51,749 nucleotides of DNA. It comes from Hymenobacteraceae bacterium. Lineage in GTDB: Bacteria; Bacteroidota; Bacteroidia; Cytophagales; Flexibacteraceae. The notes beneath the pieces are model-generated. The model was not told the DNA's origin. It made no database searches and worked only from the letters and a program-made list of their open reading frames with translations. The stretch spans positions 1 to 51,749 of the forward strand of contig CANHCT010000001.1 of assembly GCA_947459175.1 (NCBI GenBank), in the 5' to 3' direction. This document shows positions 35,910 through 43,807 of this stretch, one piece after another (position 1 is the stretch's first letter; every line of letters begins with the position of its first letter). The translations under genes were made by a program, and so were the position numbers.

Positions 35910-37217
35910 TCAAGGATTTAATTCCGTCTGCTGAATGGTCATCATGATTTTATCTATCCTGTTTCCATCCATATCCACCACCTCAAACAGAAAATTCTTC
36001 CACTCGAAGCGCTCGCCGGTTTTGGGAATTTGTTTGGTGAGATGCAAAATAAATCCACCCATGGTATGAAATCCTGACCTGTCTTCCGGGGCTACATCTT
36101 CAATTTCAAAATATTGGAGAAACTCCTCAAAAGGTAGCAAGGCATCAATCAAATAGCTGTTTTCATCCCGCTGGATTATGGAAATTTCGTTTTCATCATC
36201 GGGCATATCGTGCTCAGCTACAATAGACTCAAAGAGATCGAGCTGGGTGACCACACCCTGAACCGCTCCGAATTCATCTACCACAATGGCCATTTTGATC
36301 TTGTTGGCCTTAAATTCTTCCACGGCCGTCAGTGCCTTCATGTTTTCAGGGATAACCTTCACAGGGTCAAGCAGATACCTGATTTCGGGCTTCAGTCCGG
36401 CCTGAAGGGCGAGCAAAAACTTTTTGGCGTTCAGGATGCCGCTTACTTTATCCAGTTCGTGGTCGCATACGGGAAACATCGAGTGGTTGGATTTGGCTAT
36501 GGCTTCCAGAATGTTATCCTGAGAAGCATGCATATCCAGCCATTCTATTTCAATACGGTTGGTCATAAGGGAGGCAACGGAGCGGTCTCCCAACAGCAAT
36601 ACTCTTTCCATCATATCCTGTTCCAACTCTTCAATGGTTCCGGATGATGTTCCCTGGGCGATAATTTCAATGACTTCTTCCTCAGTAACCTGCGTGTCTT
36701 CTTTGTGGCCGTGTATCCCGAATAATCGGAGAATGCCGTCGGTGGTAACAGATAAAAGCCAAATCAAAGGGGATGCCACAAGGGCAACCAATTTCATAAA
36801 CGGAGCAATGAAGGCTGCAATTTTCTCAGGCTTATTAAGGCCGATTCGTTTGGGAATAAGCTCCCCGATAATCAGGGAACCGAAGGTAACAATGGTGACT
36901 ACAACAAAAACCGAAAGCAATTCGGCCGGTTCTTTTCCAAGGCCGAATGCCTGTAGTTTCAGAATGAAAAACTCGATGAGGCCCTGCCCCGAAAAAATAC
37001 CGGTCAAAATTCCGATAACGGTAATTCCGATTTGAACGGAGGACAAAAATCGGGTGGGGCGAGAGGAAAGTTCAAGGGCTTTTTTGGCTCCGGTTGAACC
37101 TTTTTTTGCCATGTTCTCCAGCCTGCTTTTCTTGCTTGAAATGATGGCTATCTCTGCCATCGAGAGCAATCCGTTGAAAACAATCAGGCCCATTATGACC
37201 AATAACTCATTGATCAT
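35910..37217 (-). CDS. CNNM/CorC-HlyC family transporter (DUF21, CBS pair, CorC_HlyC)
   Basis: 435 residues from ATG 37217. Residues 1-190 form the DUF21 membrane domain with four hydrophobic segments (MINELLVIMGLIVFNGLLSM, FGSLIIGELIPKRIGLNKPE). Residues about 205-325 form a CBS-domain pair (LMTNRIEIEWLDMHASQDNI, HSMFPVCDHELDKVSGILNA). The C-terminal part is a CorC_HlyC transporter-associated domain (FHTMGGFILHLTKQIPKTGERFEWKNFLFEVVD in part). Such proteins handle magnesium or sodium and are often called hemolysin-like without haemolytic activity. Its start ATG overlaps the stop of a 29-residue upstream ORF as ATGA, suggesting coupled translation. Confidence 0.9.
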   Translation of the reverse strand: MINELLVIMGLIVFNGLLSMAEIAIISSKKSRLENMAKKGSTGAKKALELSSRPTRFLSSVQIGITVIGILTGIFSGQGLIEFFILKLQAFGLGKEPAELLSVFVVVTIVTFGSLIIGELIPKRIGLNKPEKIAAFIAPFMKLVALVASPLIWLLSVTTDGILRLFGIHGHKEDTQVTEEEVIEIIAQGTSSGTIEELEQDMMERVLLLGDRSVASLMTNRIEIEWLDMHASQDNILEAIAKSNHSMFPVCDHELDKVSGILNAKKFLLALQAGLKPEIRYLLDPVKVIPENMKALTAVEEFKANKIKMAIVVDEFGAVQGVVTQLDLFESIVAEHDMPDDENEISIIQRDENSYLIDALLPFEEFLQYFEIEDVAPEDRSGFHTMGGFILHLTKQIPKTGERFEWKNFLFEVVDMDGNRIDKIMMTIQQTELNP

Positions 37218-37303
37218 AATGTACTTACGGGCTTAGGTGAGGAGGGTTCGGAAGTGGGTTCGGGGCTCGGTTGGGGAGGTTCGCTTGTAGAACTGCTGTC
37301 CAT
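37214..37303 (-). CDS. 29-residue Ser/Pro/Glu-rich upstream ORF overlapping the CNNM gene
   Basis: From ATG 37303 the frame reads MDSSSTSEPPQPSPEP, continues with more Ser/Pro/Glu, and stops at a TGA that shares ATGA with the next start. It could be a leader that couples translation, a small real peptide, or a lost N-terminal part of the transporter shifted by one base. Its low-complexity content leaves all three open. Confidence 0.4.
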   Translation of the reverse strand: MDSSSTSEPPQPSPEPTSEPSSPKPVSTL

Positions 37304-37343
37304 ATTTTATCTGAATTCGATACAAATAAATAAGACTTTGGCG

Positions 37344-37379
37344 AAATAAAAAAAGCCATGTGTTTTCGACATGGCTTTT
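37344..37379 (-). terminator. Terminator of hsp20
   Basis: AAAAGCCATGT / ACATGGCTTTT pair over 11 bp around GTTTTCG. Read on the minus strand the stem is followed by a run of T (TTTTTTTATTT), 20 bp after the Hsp20 stop. Confidence 0.85.
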
Positions 37380-37399
37380 ATGCTTCAAAAATTTTGGGT

Positions 37400-37828
37400 T
37401 TACCGAATTTCAATTGTGCGTTCCTGAGCGACTTTGTTGTCTTCTTTAGATGGCAAATTTACCTTCAGGATTCCGTCTTCGTAGGTGGCAGAAATTCCCT
37501 CTTTGTCAATGGTTTCGGATAGTTGAAAGCTGCGATGGAATGCAGAATTCCGAAATTCCCGGCGGAGGTATTTGCCATGGGTTTCCTCCCGGCTTTCTTC
37601 CTGCTGATACGAAATGCTCAGACTTTTGGGCTTGAGTTGGATGCGAAACTGCTCTTTTTTCAGCCCGGGTGCATATAAGTGGATTTCCTTTCCACTGTCT
37701 TTTTCAAGAATGTTGACCGGAGGTAAATAGTTGCCCTGCGAAGGGTCGAATGCATTCAGGCCTTCCTGATTGAAAAAATTTTGAATCAGGGATGGCAGAG
37801 CAGAATTTCTGAATCTCATGGGTGTCAT
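37400..37828 (-). CDS. Hsp20/alpha-crystallin family small heat-shock protein
   Basis: 142 residues from ATG 37828. A short N-terminal arm (RFRNSALPSLIQNFFNQ) precedes the alpha-crystallin domain: YLPPVNILEKDSGKEIHLYA, PGLKKEQFRIQLKPKSLSIS, EFRNSAFHRSFQLSETIDKE and the last strand GISATYEDGILKVNLPSKED. A C-terminal ERTIEIR takes the place of the usual I-x-I motif. It is a cytoplasmic ATP-independent holdase. A perfect terminator follows the gene, and paired operator-like repeats lie 75-130 bp upstream of the start. Confidence 0.93.
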   Translation of the reverse strand: MTPMRFRNSALPSLIQNFFNQEGLNAFDPSQGNYLPPVNILEKDSGKEIHLYAPGLKKEQFRIQLKPKSLSISYQQEESREETHGKYLRREFRNSAFHRSFQLSETIDKEGISATYEDGILKVNLPSKEDNKVAQERTIEIR

Positions 37829-37902
37829 AAATATTTTGGTTTTTCTTCAGCATCTGCAATCCGGATACCAAGCCCGCGAAACCATTGTTTTTCTTAAAAA
37901 AG

Positions 37903-37956
37903 ATGTCAATATGGCATATTTTCTCCTGAATTTGAGGATATTTATGTCAATATGGC
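37903..37956. repeat. Operator-like direct repeats with internal palindromes, upstream of hsp20
   Basis: ATGTCAATATGGC occurs at 37903-37915 and again at 37944-37956, 41 bp apart, about four helical turns. The first copy lies in the perfect palindrome AATATG-G-CATATT (37908-37920); the second in AATAT-GGCTT-ATATT. Only hsp20 and the end of the preceding gene lie beside it, so a stress-regulator binding site is plausible. Confidence 0.5.
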
Positions 37957-38429
37957 TTATATTGAACTGCCGATTCCACTTTTTGCCTCGAATGCCGCAT
38001 GCAGATGTACAGATCGTCCAACAGTTTTGTCTGTTTTTTCAGCGCAATTCTCAGAAAGCCGTGGTCGGGTATTTCACGGATCACATACAAACGGACATCC
38101 CCGGTTTCGGTCCATTTCGGGAACGGGAAAAAGTTCCTTTTTTCGATCAGAACCGGCTTTGAAATGATGGAATCTGCGAATACCAAAATGCCGCCATCGG
38201 TCCGGATCCACACAAAAACCGGTGGGTCCTTGGCGAAAGAAACTTTATAAACCAGCCCGAAAGGCGATTTCAGAATTTCGGCAGGCGAAACGGGCAATAC
38301 AAAGCAGAGCGCTGAATCGGCGGCAGGGGGAATAATCCTGTTAATCAGGCTTTGGCAATACCCTGCTTTCTCAAAACATAGGTTTAAAGTAATGAACCAG
38401 CAAAGTCGCTTTAAATATTTTATTTTCAA
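37947..38429 (-). CDS. Exported hypothetical protein
   Basis: 160 residues from TTG 38429 (MKIKYLKRLCWFITLNLCF), which gives a basic start, a hydrophobic core and possible cleavage near GYCQ. An upstream frame start at 38483 is less likely. The rest has a strand-like pattern (SPFGLVYKVSFAKDPPVFVW, GGILVFADSIISKPVLIEKR, TGDVRLYVIREIPDHGFLRI) ending in a polar helix (KKQTKLLDDLYICMRHSRQK). No family is recognised. Its direction is toward hsp20; the neighbour upstream is divergent. Confidence 0.55.
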   Translation of the reverse strand: MKIKYLKRLCWFITLNLCFEKAGYCQSLINRIIPPAADSALCFVLPVSPAEILKSPFGLVYKVSFAKDPPVFVWIRTDGGILVFADSIISKPVLIEKRNFFPFPKWTETGDVRLYVIREIPDHGFLRIALKKQTKLLDDLYICMRHSRQKVESAVQYKPY

Positions 38430-38512
38430 CTGATTAGGCAGAGATTTGAATTGATTGTTTATATTGCGCCCAAAATTGTCCAAAAAAATGGATATATGGT
38501 TGATTGTCTGAT

Positions 38513-38995
38513 ATGAAGCATGTAATTTTTATCCGCCATGCCTCCGCCATGCCCGGTCAGTTTCCTGCCAGGGACTTTGAAAGAGAACTGGATGCTTCCG
38601 GTTTACAGGAGGCTGCTGCGCTGGGTGTTTTCATGGCAGGCAAGTTGGAAAAACCGGAAATTTTACTGTTCAGCCCTGCCGCACGAACCGCAAAAACGGC
38701 AATGATTCTAAACAACCATTTGAATATTCCTAAAGAACACCTTCGTCCGGAATTGAAATTGTATAACTGCCATTTCCAAACTTTAATCCATGCGATTCAA
38801 TCGGTTGATAATCAGTTTGCATCGCTTGCAATAGTGGCACACAATCCCGGTATCTCGCAATCGGCTGCCCTGCTGTCGTCCGGTGCTGCTTTTCAACTTG
38901 CCCCTGCTGCTGCGGTATGCCTTGCATTCTCTTCGGACAATTGGTCCGGAATCCGGCCCGGAAGCGGAAAAGAAATTTGGTATTTTAATCCCTGA
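38513..38995 (+). CDS. Histidine phosphatase family protein, SixA-like
   Basis: 160 residues from ATG 38513 (MKHVIFIRHASAMPGQFPAR). The catalytic RHA motif near the N-terminus, LLFSPAARTAKTAMIL with the second Arg, and the distal IVAHNPGISQSAALL with catalytic His place it in the short SixA/phosphohistidine phosphatase branch. SixA removes phosphate from histidine-containing phosphotransfer proteins. No such partner is adjacent. A MerR regulator begins 5 bp after its stop, so the two are likely co-transcribed. Confidence 0.87.
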   Translation: MKHVIFIRHASAMPGQFPARDFERELDASGLQEAAALGVFMAGKLEKPEILLFSPAARTAKTAMILNNHLNIPKEHLRPELKLYNCHFQTLIHAIQSVDNQFASLAIVAHNPGISQSAALLSSGAAFQLAPAAAVCLAFSSDNWSGIRPGSGKEIWYFNP

Positions 38996-39000
38996 TTCCA

Positions 39001-39348
39001 ATGAATTCACAACATCCACTGCCAGACAAAATGTATTTTTCTATCGGTGAGGTCGCCCGGTACTTTGGTGTTTCTACTTCGCTGATTCGATATTGGGAGG
39101 ATGAATTTCCTCAAATCACACCCCGGAAAAATGGTAAGGGAGATCGTCGGTACAACAAGCAGGATATTGAAAAAGTGGCCCTCATATACGGGCTTATCAA
39201 GGAGAAAGGATTTACCATCAAAGGAGCACAGGCCTTTCTCGCAGAAAAGAAAGAGAGAAAAGAGGAAAAGGCAGTAAGTGTCAAGGATAAACTTCTGGAA
39301 ATCAGAGGGTATTTGTTGCAGTTGAAAGAAGAACTTCAAAACATGTAA
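39001..39348 (+). CDS. MerR family transcriptional regulator
   Basis: 115 residues from ATG 39001. The winged-helix DNA-binding domain is at residues 11-75: YFSIGEVARYFGVSTSLIRY, then WEDEFPQITPRKNGKGDRRY and NKQDIEKVALIYGLIKEKGF. A basic coiled-coil tail (FLAEKKERKEEKAVSVKDKL) follows, with no effector-binding domain and no metal-binding cysteines. It may regulate as a dimer in response to a partner rather than a metal. It lies between SixA-like and FTCD genes with tight spacing (5 and 42 bp), so it may control folate or histidine metabolism, but this is inference. Confidence 0.92.
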   Translation: MNSQHPLPDKMYFSIGEVARYFGVSTSLIRYWEDEFPQITPRKNGKGDRRYNKQDIEKVALIYGLIKEKGFTIKGAQAFLAEKKERKEEKAVSVKDKLLEIRGYLLQLKEELQNM

Positions 39349-39390
39349 TAAATCGGGTATACTGATCAGCAGTTTTTTAAGATAGATTTT

Positions 39391-41061
39391 ATGAATAAAC
39401 AAATCATTGAATGTGTTCCCAATTTTTCGGAGGGACGAAATTCGGAAGTCATCGATAAAATAGCCCGGGCAATTTCTGCCTGTGCCGGCGTGGAATTGCT
39501 GGATATAGATCCGGGTAAAGCCACCAACAGAACCGTGATGACCTTTATCGGTGAACCTGCCGATGTGGTAGAGGCTGCATTTCAAGCCATTAAAACAGCG
39601 CAGGAGTATATCGACATGCGGGTTCATACCGGTGAGCATCCCCGTTTCGGAGCTACCGATGTTTGTCCCTTGGTTCCTGTTTCCGGCATCAGCATGGAAG
39701 AGACCGCTGAGTGGGCCCGCAAACTGGCAAAACGGGTAGGAGAGGAGTTGAAATTTCCCGTATTTCTTTATGAATCAGCGGCTTCAGCTCCGCATCGGAA
39801 GAACCTGGCTCATGTCCGGGCAGGGGAATACGAGGGCCTCGAGGCCAAACTCCGGATGCCTGAGTGGCAACCCGATTATGGTCCTGCTTTGTTTGTTCCC
39901 AAAACAGGCACCATCGCCATCGGGGCCCGCGATTTTTTGATTGCAGTAAATTTTAACCTCAACACCACCTCTGTCCGCCGTGCCAATTCTGTCAGTTTTG
40001 ATGTGCGGGAGGCCGGTCGGATCATCAAAGAAACCGACCCGGCAACCGGGCAGGTTACCGAGACCCGGCAACCCGGAAAACTGAAGGCTGCCAAGGCAAT
40101 TGGCTGGTTTATAGAGGAATATGGTATTGCACAGGTTTCCATGAATCTCACGGATATCCGCGAAACTCCATTGCATGTGGCCTTCGATGCTGTGAATGAA
40201 TCTGCCTTTTCCAGGGGCATGCGGGTGAGCGGCACCGAAATCGTAGGTATGGTGCCATTGCGGGTGCTGACCGATGCCGGCCGGCATTTTCTGAAAAAGC
40301 AAGGCCGTTCAAGCGGTTTGCCAGATGCCGAACTGATTAAAATTGCGATTAAATCCATGGGGCTGGACGACCTCTGTCCCTTCGATCCCTCCCAAAAGGT
40401 AATTGAATACAAGATGAGCATGAAGGCATCCAACCGGCTCATTTCTTTTAATTTATCACGATTTACTGAAGAGGTGGCCTCAGAATCTCCTGCTCCCGGT
40501 GGTGGCTCGGTTGCAGCATATATTGCCTCCTGTGGTGCTGCTCTGTCCACCATGGTCGCCAACCTCAGTTCGCACAAACGCGGATGGGATGACAAAGTAG
40601 AGTTATTTTCCGGTTGGGCCGAAAAAGGCGAAGCCATCCGAAAGGAACTTTTGGCTGCTGTGGATGCCGACACCGAAGCATTCAATCAGGTGATGAATGC
40701 TTTTGGAATGCCCAAAAACACAGCAGAGGAAAAGAATCTTCGTTCAGAGGCCATACAGTCAGCACAGGCCGGTGCCGTGCGGGTTCCGCTATCGGTGATG
40801 AAAACTGCGTTTGCAGGTCTCCCGGTTGCAGGTGCGATGGTAGAAATCGGAAATCCTAATTCCATTACCGATGCCGGTGTGGGTGCTGCTGCGCTGCTTT
40901 GCGGCATTTACGGGGCTTATCTCAATGTGCTCATCAACATCAAAGATTTGAAAGACAGAGCATTGGCCGATGCATTCAGGGCCGAAGCCGATACCATACT
41001 GGCCGAATCCAAAAAACTGGAAAATGCCATACAGGAAGCGGTTCTCAAAGCCATAATCTGA
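39391..41061 (+). CDS. ftcD: Bifunctional glutamate formimidoyltransferase-formimidoyl-THF cyclodeaminase
   Basis: 556 residues from ATG 39391. Residues 1-180 form the N-terminal formiminotransferase domain (ECVPNFSEGRNSEVIDKIAR, GEHPRFGATDVCPLVPVSGI), about 181-325 its C-terminal domain (GARDFLIAVNFNLNTTSVRR), and about 350-556 the cyclodeaminase (FTEEVASESPAPGGGSVAAY, GNPNSITDAGVGAAALLCGI). The full length equals mammalian FTCD. It moves the formimino group from formiminoglutamate, made in histidine breakdown, to tetrahydrofolate and then deaminates it. The other hut genes are not adjacent. Transcription probably starts upstream of the SixA-like gene. Confidence 0.94.
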   Translation: MNKQIIECVPNFSEGRNSEVIDKIARAISACAGVELLDIDPGKATNRTVMTFIGEPADVVEAAFQAIKTAQEYIDMRVHTGEHPRFGATDVCPLVPVSGISMEETAEWARKLAKRVGEELKFPVFLYESAASAPHRKNLAHVRAGEYEGLEAKLRMPEWQPDYGPALFVPKTGTIAIGARDFLIAVNFNLNTTSVRRANSVSFDVREAGRIIKETDPATGQVTETRQPGKLKAAKAIGWFIEEYGIAQVSMNLTDIRETPLHVAFDAVNESAFSRGMRVSGTEIVGMVPLRVLTDAGRHFLKKQGRSSGLPDAELIKIAIKSMGLDDLCPFDPSQKVIEYKMSMKASNRLISFNLSRFTEEVASESPAPGGGSVAAYIASCGAALSTMVANLSSHKRGWDDKVELFSGWAEKGEAIRKELLAAVDADTEAFNQVMNAFGMPKNTAEEKNLRSEAIQSAQAGAVRVPLSVMKTAFAGLPVAGAMVEIGNPNSITDAGVGAAALLCGIYGAYLNVLINIKDLKDRALADAFRAEADTILAESKKLENAIQEAVLKAII

Positions 41062-41169
41062 TAAAACAAGTCAATTTGAGTGCTAATTTAGGCTCATTAT
41101 TTTCTGATAGTTTGGTTTTTAGAAAAAAGAATAACTTTCATTATTTAAGGATTTCTATATAAATAATTT

Positions 41170-41177
41170 TATTTTTG
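41170..41177 (+). promoter_or_regulatory. -7 promoter box of the FlaA1/CapD-like gene
   Basis: TATTTTTG, a perfect TAnnTTTG, ending 14 bp before ATG 41192. Confidence 0.5.
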
Positions 41178-41191
41178 TCCGCTTTTTTCCA

Positions 41192-43141
41192 ATGCAGATT
41201 CAACGCTTTATCACGCATGCCCTGCTTTCCCGGTTCATGATCCTTTGTCTGGATTTGGCGCTTTGCGTTATCTCGGTTTATTCTGCTACCCTGCTTCGCT
41301 TTAATTTCCATATACCGCCGCATGCCAATGAGGCCATGCCGATTACCTGTCTTTATGTGTTGGTTATCAGGTCTTTGCCTTTTTACCTTCTAAAAACCTA
41401 TGCCGGATTAATCAAATTTACGGGTGACCAGGATGTGCGGCTTGTTCTTCGGGCCATCACCATTTCTACCGGGTTTTTTCTATTGGTTTATTTAGTCCTG
41501 AGGAGCTACCAATTGGGGGACAAATTTCAGTTTTTTTATCCCATCTCCGTCATCCTTATAGATTATGTAATTCTTAGTTTTATGCTGGTCTCCTACCGAA
41601 TCGCTATAAAAATGATTATGGAGGAGGTTCGTTCCACCAGGAAAGGCAGCAAGGGCCCGTTAAAGAATGCAGCCATTTTCGGTGCCGGCAAAACAGGAAT
41701 TCTCATCAAAAAGGCTTTCGACAACAACCTCAAGAGTGATTTGGAAATTGTGGCCTGGTTTGATGACAATCCATTGGTTGTTAATAAGGTATTGGAGGGT
41801 ATCCGCATATACGACGCCAAAAAAGACCTGAAGGAAGTGGTGCTGAAGAAGAATCTGGATACCATTATCCTTTCGATGCAAAAGCTGCCGGCATGGCGTA
41901 AGCAGGAGTTCATTGATATGTGCCTGGAGCTCAATGTCAATATGATGCATGCTCCGAATGTGGAACATTGGCTGGAAGGCGAGTTTAATGTCAAGGAGCT
42001 GAAGAAGTTTCGGATTGAAGATGTTTTGGAACGGGAGCCCATTATTTTGGATACCCGATATCTTGAGATTCAACTGGAAGAAAAAACGATTCTGATTACT
42101 GGTGCTGCAGGTTCCATAGGTTCCGAAATCGTTCGGCAGCTCAGCAAATTCAAGCCGGCCAGACTCATCCTGGTCGATTTGGCGGAGTCGCCTTTGGTAG
42201 ACCTGGGTCTTGAAATGGAGGAAAGTTTCCAATTTAGAAATATTCATACCATTCTCGCCGATGTCAGCAATGCCGAGCGGATGGAGAAAATTTTTGATTC
42301 GTTCAGGCCAGATATGGTTTTCCATGCCGCTGCTCTCAAGCATGTGCCCATGATGGAAATTACCCCTTATGAAGCGGTCAGGGTCAATGTACTGGGAACC
42401 AAGACTATTGCAGATCTTGCTGTACGCTACAAAGCGGAGAGGTTTGTGATGATCAGCACCGACAAAGCTGTAAATCCGACCAACGTGATGGGTTGCTCCA
42501 AGCGACTTGCCGAAATCTACATTCAGGCACTGAACAACCACCTGAAAGAAAACGAAGTACATACCCGCTTTATCACCACCCGCTTTGGTAATGTTTTGGG
42601 TTCCAACGGCTCAGTTATTCCGCGTTTTCAAAAACAAATTGAAGCCGGCGGACCCATCACCGTGACCGACCCCGGCATAACCCGGTTTTTTATGACCATA
42701 CCCGAGGCTTGCCAACTGGTACTGGAGGCAGGAGCCATGGGCAAGGGGGGCGAAATATTTATTTTTGATATGGGTAAGCCTGTGAAAATCATCGACATGG
42801 CCGAAAAAATGATTCGGCTGTCAGGCCTTGTACCTTATCAGGATATCGACATAGTTTTTACCGGTTTGCGCCCTGGTGAGAAGCTGGAAGAAGAACTTTT
42901 GGCTAAGAAGGAAGACATTCTGCCCACCCACCACCAGAAAATCATGAAAGCCAAAGTACGGGAATACAATTTCGGAGAAATCAGGGTTGAAATAGATGAA
43001 CTGATTGGCATTCTGAGCAGACAGGACGATTTGCAACTGGTTGCCAAAATGAAAAAGCTTGTTCCTGAATATGTGAGCAACAACTCCGTATTTGAGCAAC
43101 TTGATCAGGCAGAAGGAATTACTGCTTCCCGCTCAGTCTAA
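41192..43141 (+). CDS. FlaA1/CapD/WbpM-like nucleotide-sugar 4,6-dehydratase, membrane-bound
   Basis: 649 residues from ATG 41192. Four N-terminal membrane helices (residues about 10-130) precede a CoA-binding-like Rossmann fold (AAIFGAGKTGILIKKAF). The C-terminal catalytic SDR domain starts at about 302 (ITGAAGSIGSEIVRQL), with STDKA near 422 and Met433-xxx-Lys437 in VNPTNVMGCSKRLAEIYIQ. The Met replacing the usual Tyr is normal for the FlaA1/WbpM group. These enzymes make UDP-4-keto-6-deoxy sugars for surface polysaccharide or protein glycans. No adjacent glycosyltransferase cluster is seen, so it acts with genes elsewhere. Confidence 0.9.
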   Translation: MQIQRFITHALLSRFMILCLDLALCVISVYSATLLRFNFHIPPHANEAMPITCLYVLVIRSLPFYLLKTYAGLIKFTGDQDVRLVLRAITISTGFFLLVYLVLRSYQLGDKFQFFYPISVILIDYVILSFMLVSYRIAIKMIMEEVRSTRKGSKGPLKNAAIFGAGKTGILIKKAFDNNLKSDLEIVAWFDDNPLVVNKVLEGIRIYDAKKDLKEVVLKKNLDTIILSMQKLPAWRKQEFIDMCLELNVNMMHAPNVEHWLEGEFNVKELKKFRIEDVLEREPIILDTRYLEIQLEEKTILITGAAGSIGSEIVRQLSKFKPARLILVDLAESPLVDLGLEMEESFQFRNIHTILADVSNAERMEKIFDSFRPDMVFHAAALKHVPMMEITPYEAVRVNVLGTKTIADLAVRYKAERFVMISTDKAVNPTNVMGCSKRLAEIYIQALNNHLKENEVHTRFITTRFGNVLGSNGSVIPRFQKQIEAGGPITVTDPGITRFFMTIPEACQLVLEAGAMGKGGEIFIFDMGKPVKIIDMAEKMIRLSGLVPYQDIDIVFTGLRPGEKLEEELLAKKEDILPTHHQKIMKAKVREYNFGEIRVEIDELIGILSRQDDLQLVAKMKKLVPEYVSNNSVFEQLDQAEGITASRSV

Positions 43142-43159
43142 TCCCGGGTCAGGTCAGAA

Positions 43160-43179
43160 AAAGGATTGCAAAATCCTTT
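43160..43179. terminator. Hairpin between convergent dehydratase and aroK genes
   Basis: AAAGGATT / AATCCTTT with GCAA loop. Read on the minus strand it is followed by TTC, giving a run of five T; it likely ends aroK transcription and may act both ways. Confidence 0.5.
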
Positions 43180-43184
43180 CCCTT

Positions 43185-43697
43185 TCAGGAACCCAAACCC
43201 CTGAAATTCATGAATTCGGGATGAAACCGAATATCCGGGTTGTGCAGGGTAATGTGGCTCATGGAATAATAGGGCAGGCGAACCGAGCGCAAATGCTCCA
43301 AAGTAGCCGCAATTTCCTCCCTTGTTTTTCCATTCAGTACGGGCCTTTTTTCGATTCCAAATTGAGAAAGCCTTTGGGCGATGGTGTCTGGCGGAACATC
43401 CAGAAAAATGCTGATTCCCAGTGAATTGATCAGGTTCATGTTGTCATGGAAGCAGGGTGTCCCGCCTCCGGTGGCCACGATGGCCTTTTCCATTTCCTTT
43501 ACCTTTTGGAGATACTGGCTTTCAACCGACCGAAATTTCTTTTCGCCCAAAGCAGAAAACAATTCACTGATTTTGGCCCCTTCTCCGTTTTCAATCAATT
43601 GGTCCAGGTCGCAGAACGGAAATCGGGTGATGCGGGCCAGTTTTTTTCCCAAGGAACTTTTGCCGCAGCCCGGAAGACCTACCAAAAAAATCAGCAT
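43185..43697 (-). CDS. aroK: Shikimate kinase
   Basis: 170 residues from ATG 43697 (MLIFLVGLPGCGKSSLGKKL), the usual length. The Walker A loop GLPGCGKSS, the shikimate-binding FCDLDQLIENGEGAKISELF and the second substrate motif VATGGGTPCF are clear. The lid region holds KRPVLNGKTREEIAATLEH. It phosphorylates shikimate in the aromatic amino acid pathway. It stands alone, without aroB. Confidence 0.93.
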   Translation of the reverse strand: MLIFLVGLPGCGKSSLGKKLARITRFPFCDLDQLIENGEGAKISELFSALGEKKFRSVESQYLQKVKEMEKAIVATGGGTPCFHDNMNLINSLGISIFLDVPPDTIAQRLSQFGIEKRPVLNGKTREEIAATLEHLRSVRLPYYSMSHITLHNPDIRFHPEFMNFRGLGS

Positions 43698-43716
43698 GAA
43701 ACCAAAGATGAAAGGT

Positions 43717-43724
43717 CAAATATA
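43717..43724 (-). promoter_or_regulatory. -7 promoter box of aroK
   Basis: On the minus strand it reads TATATTTG, a perfect TAnnTTTG, 19 bp before ATG 43697. Confidence 0.5.
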
Positions 43725-43807
43725 ATTTTTTTGCTTCGTTCGTGCTATTTTTACAAAGTTTTTAATCGCTTCGGCAGGCATTTCCATTTTGTTCTTTACT
43801 TTTCATC

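Noticed and set aside
37947-38483. Longer start at TTG 38483 for the exported hypothetical protein
   Set aside because: It would place a polar segment before the signal peptide and overlap a likely promoter element; TTG 38429 gives a normal signal sequence.
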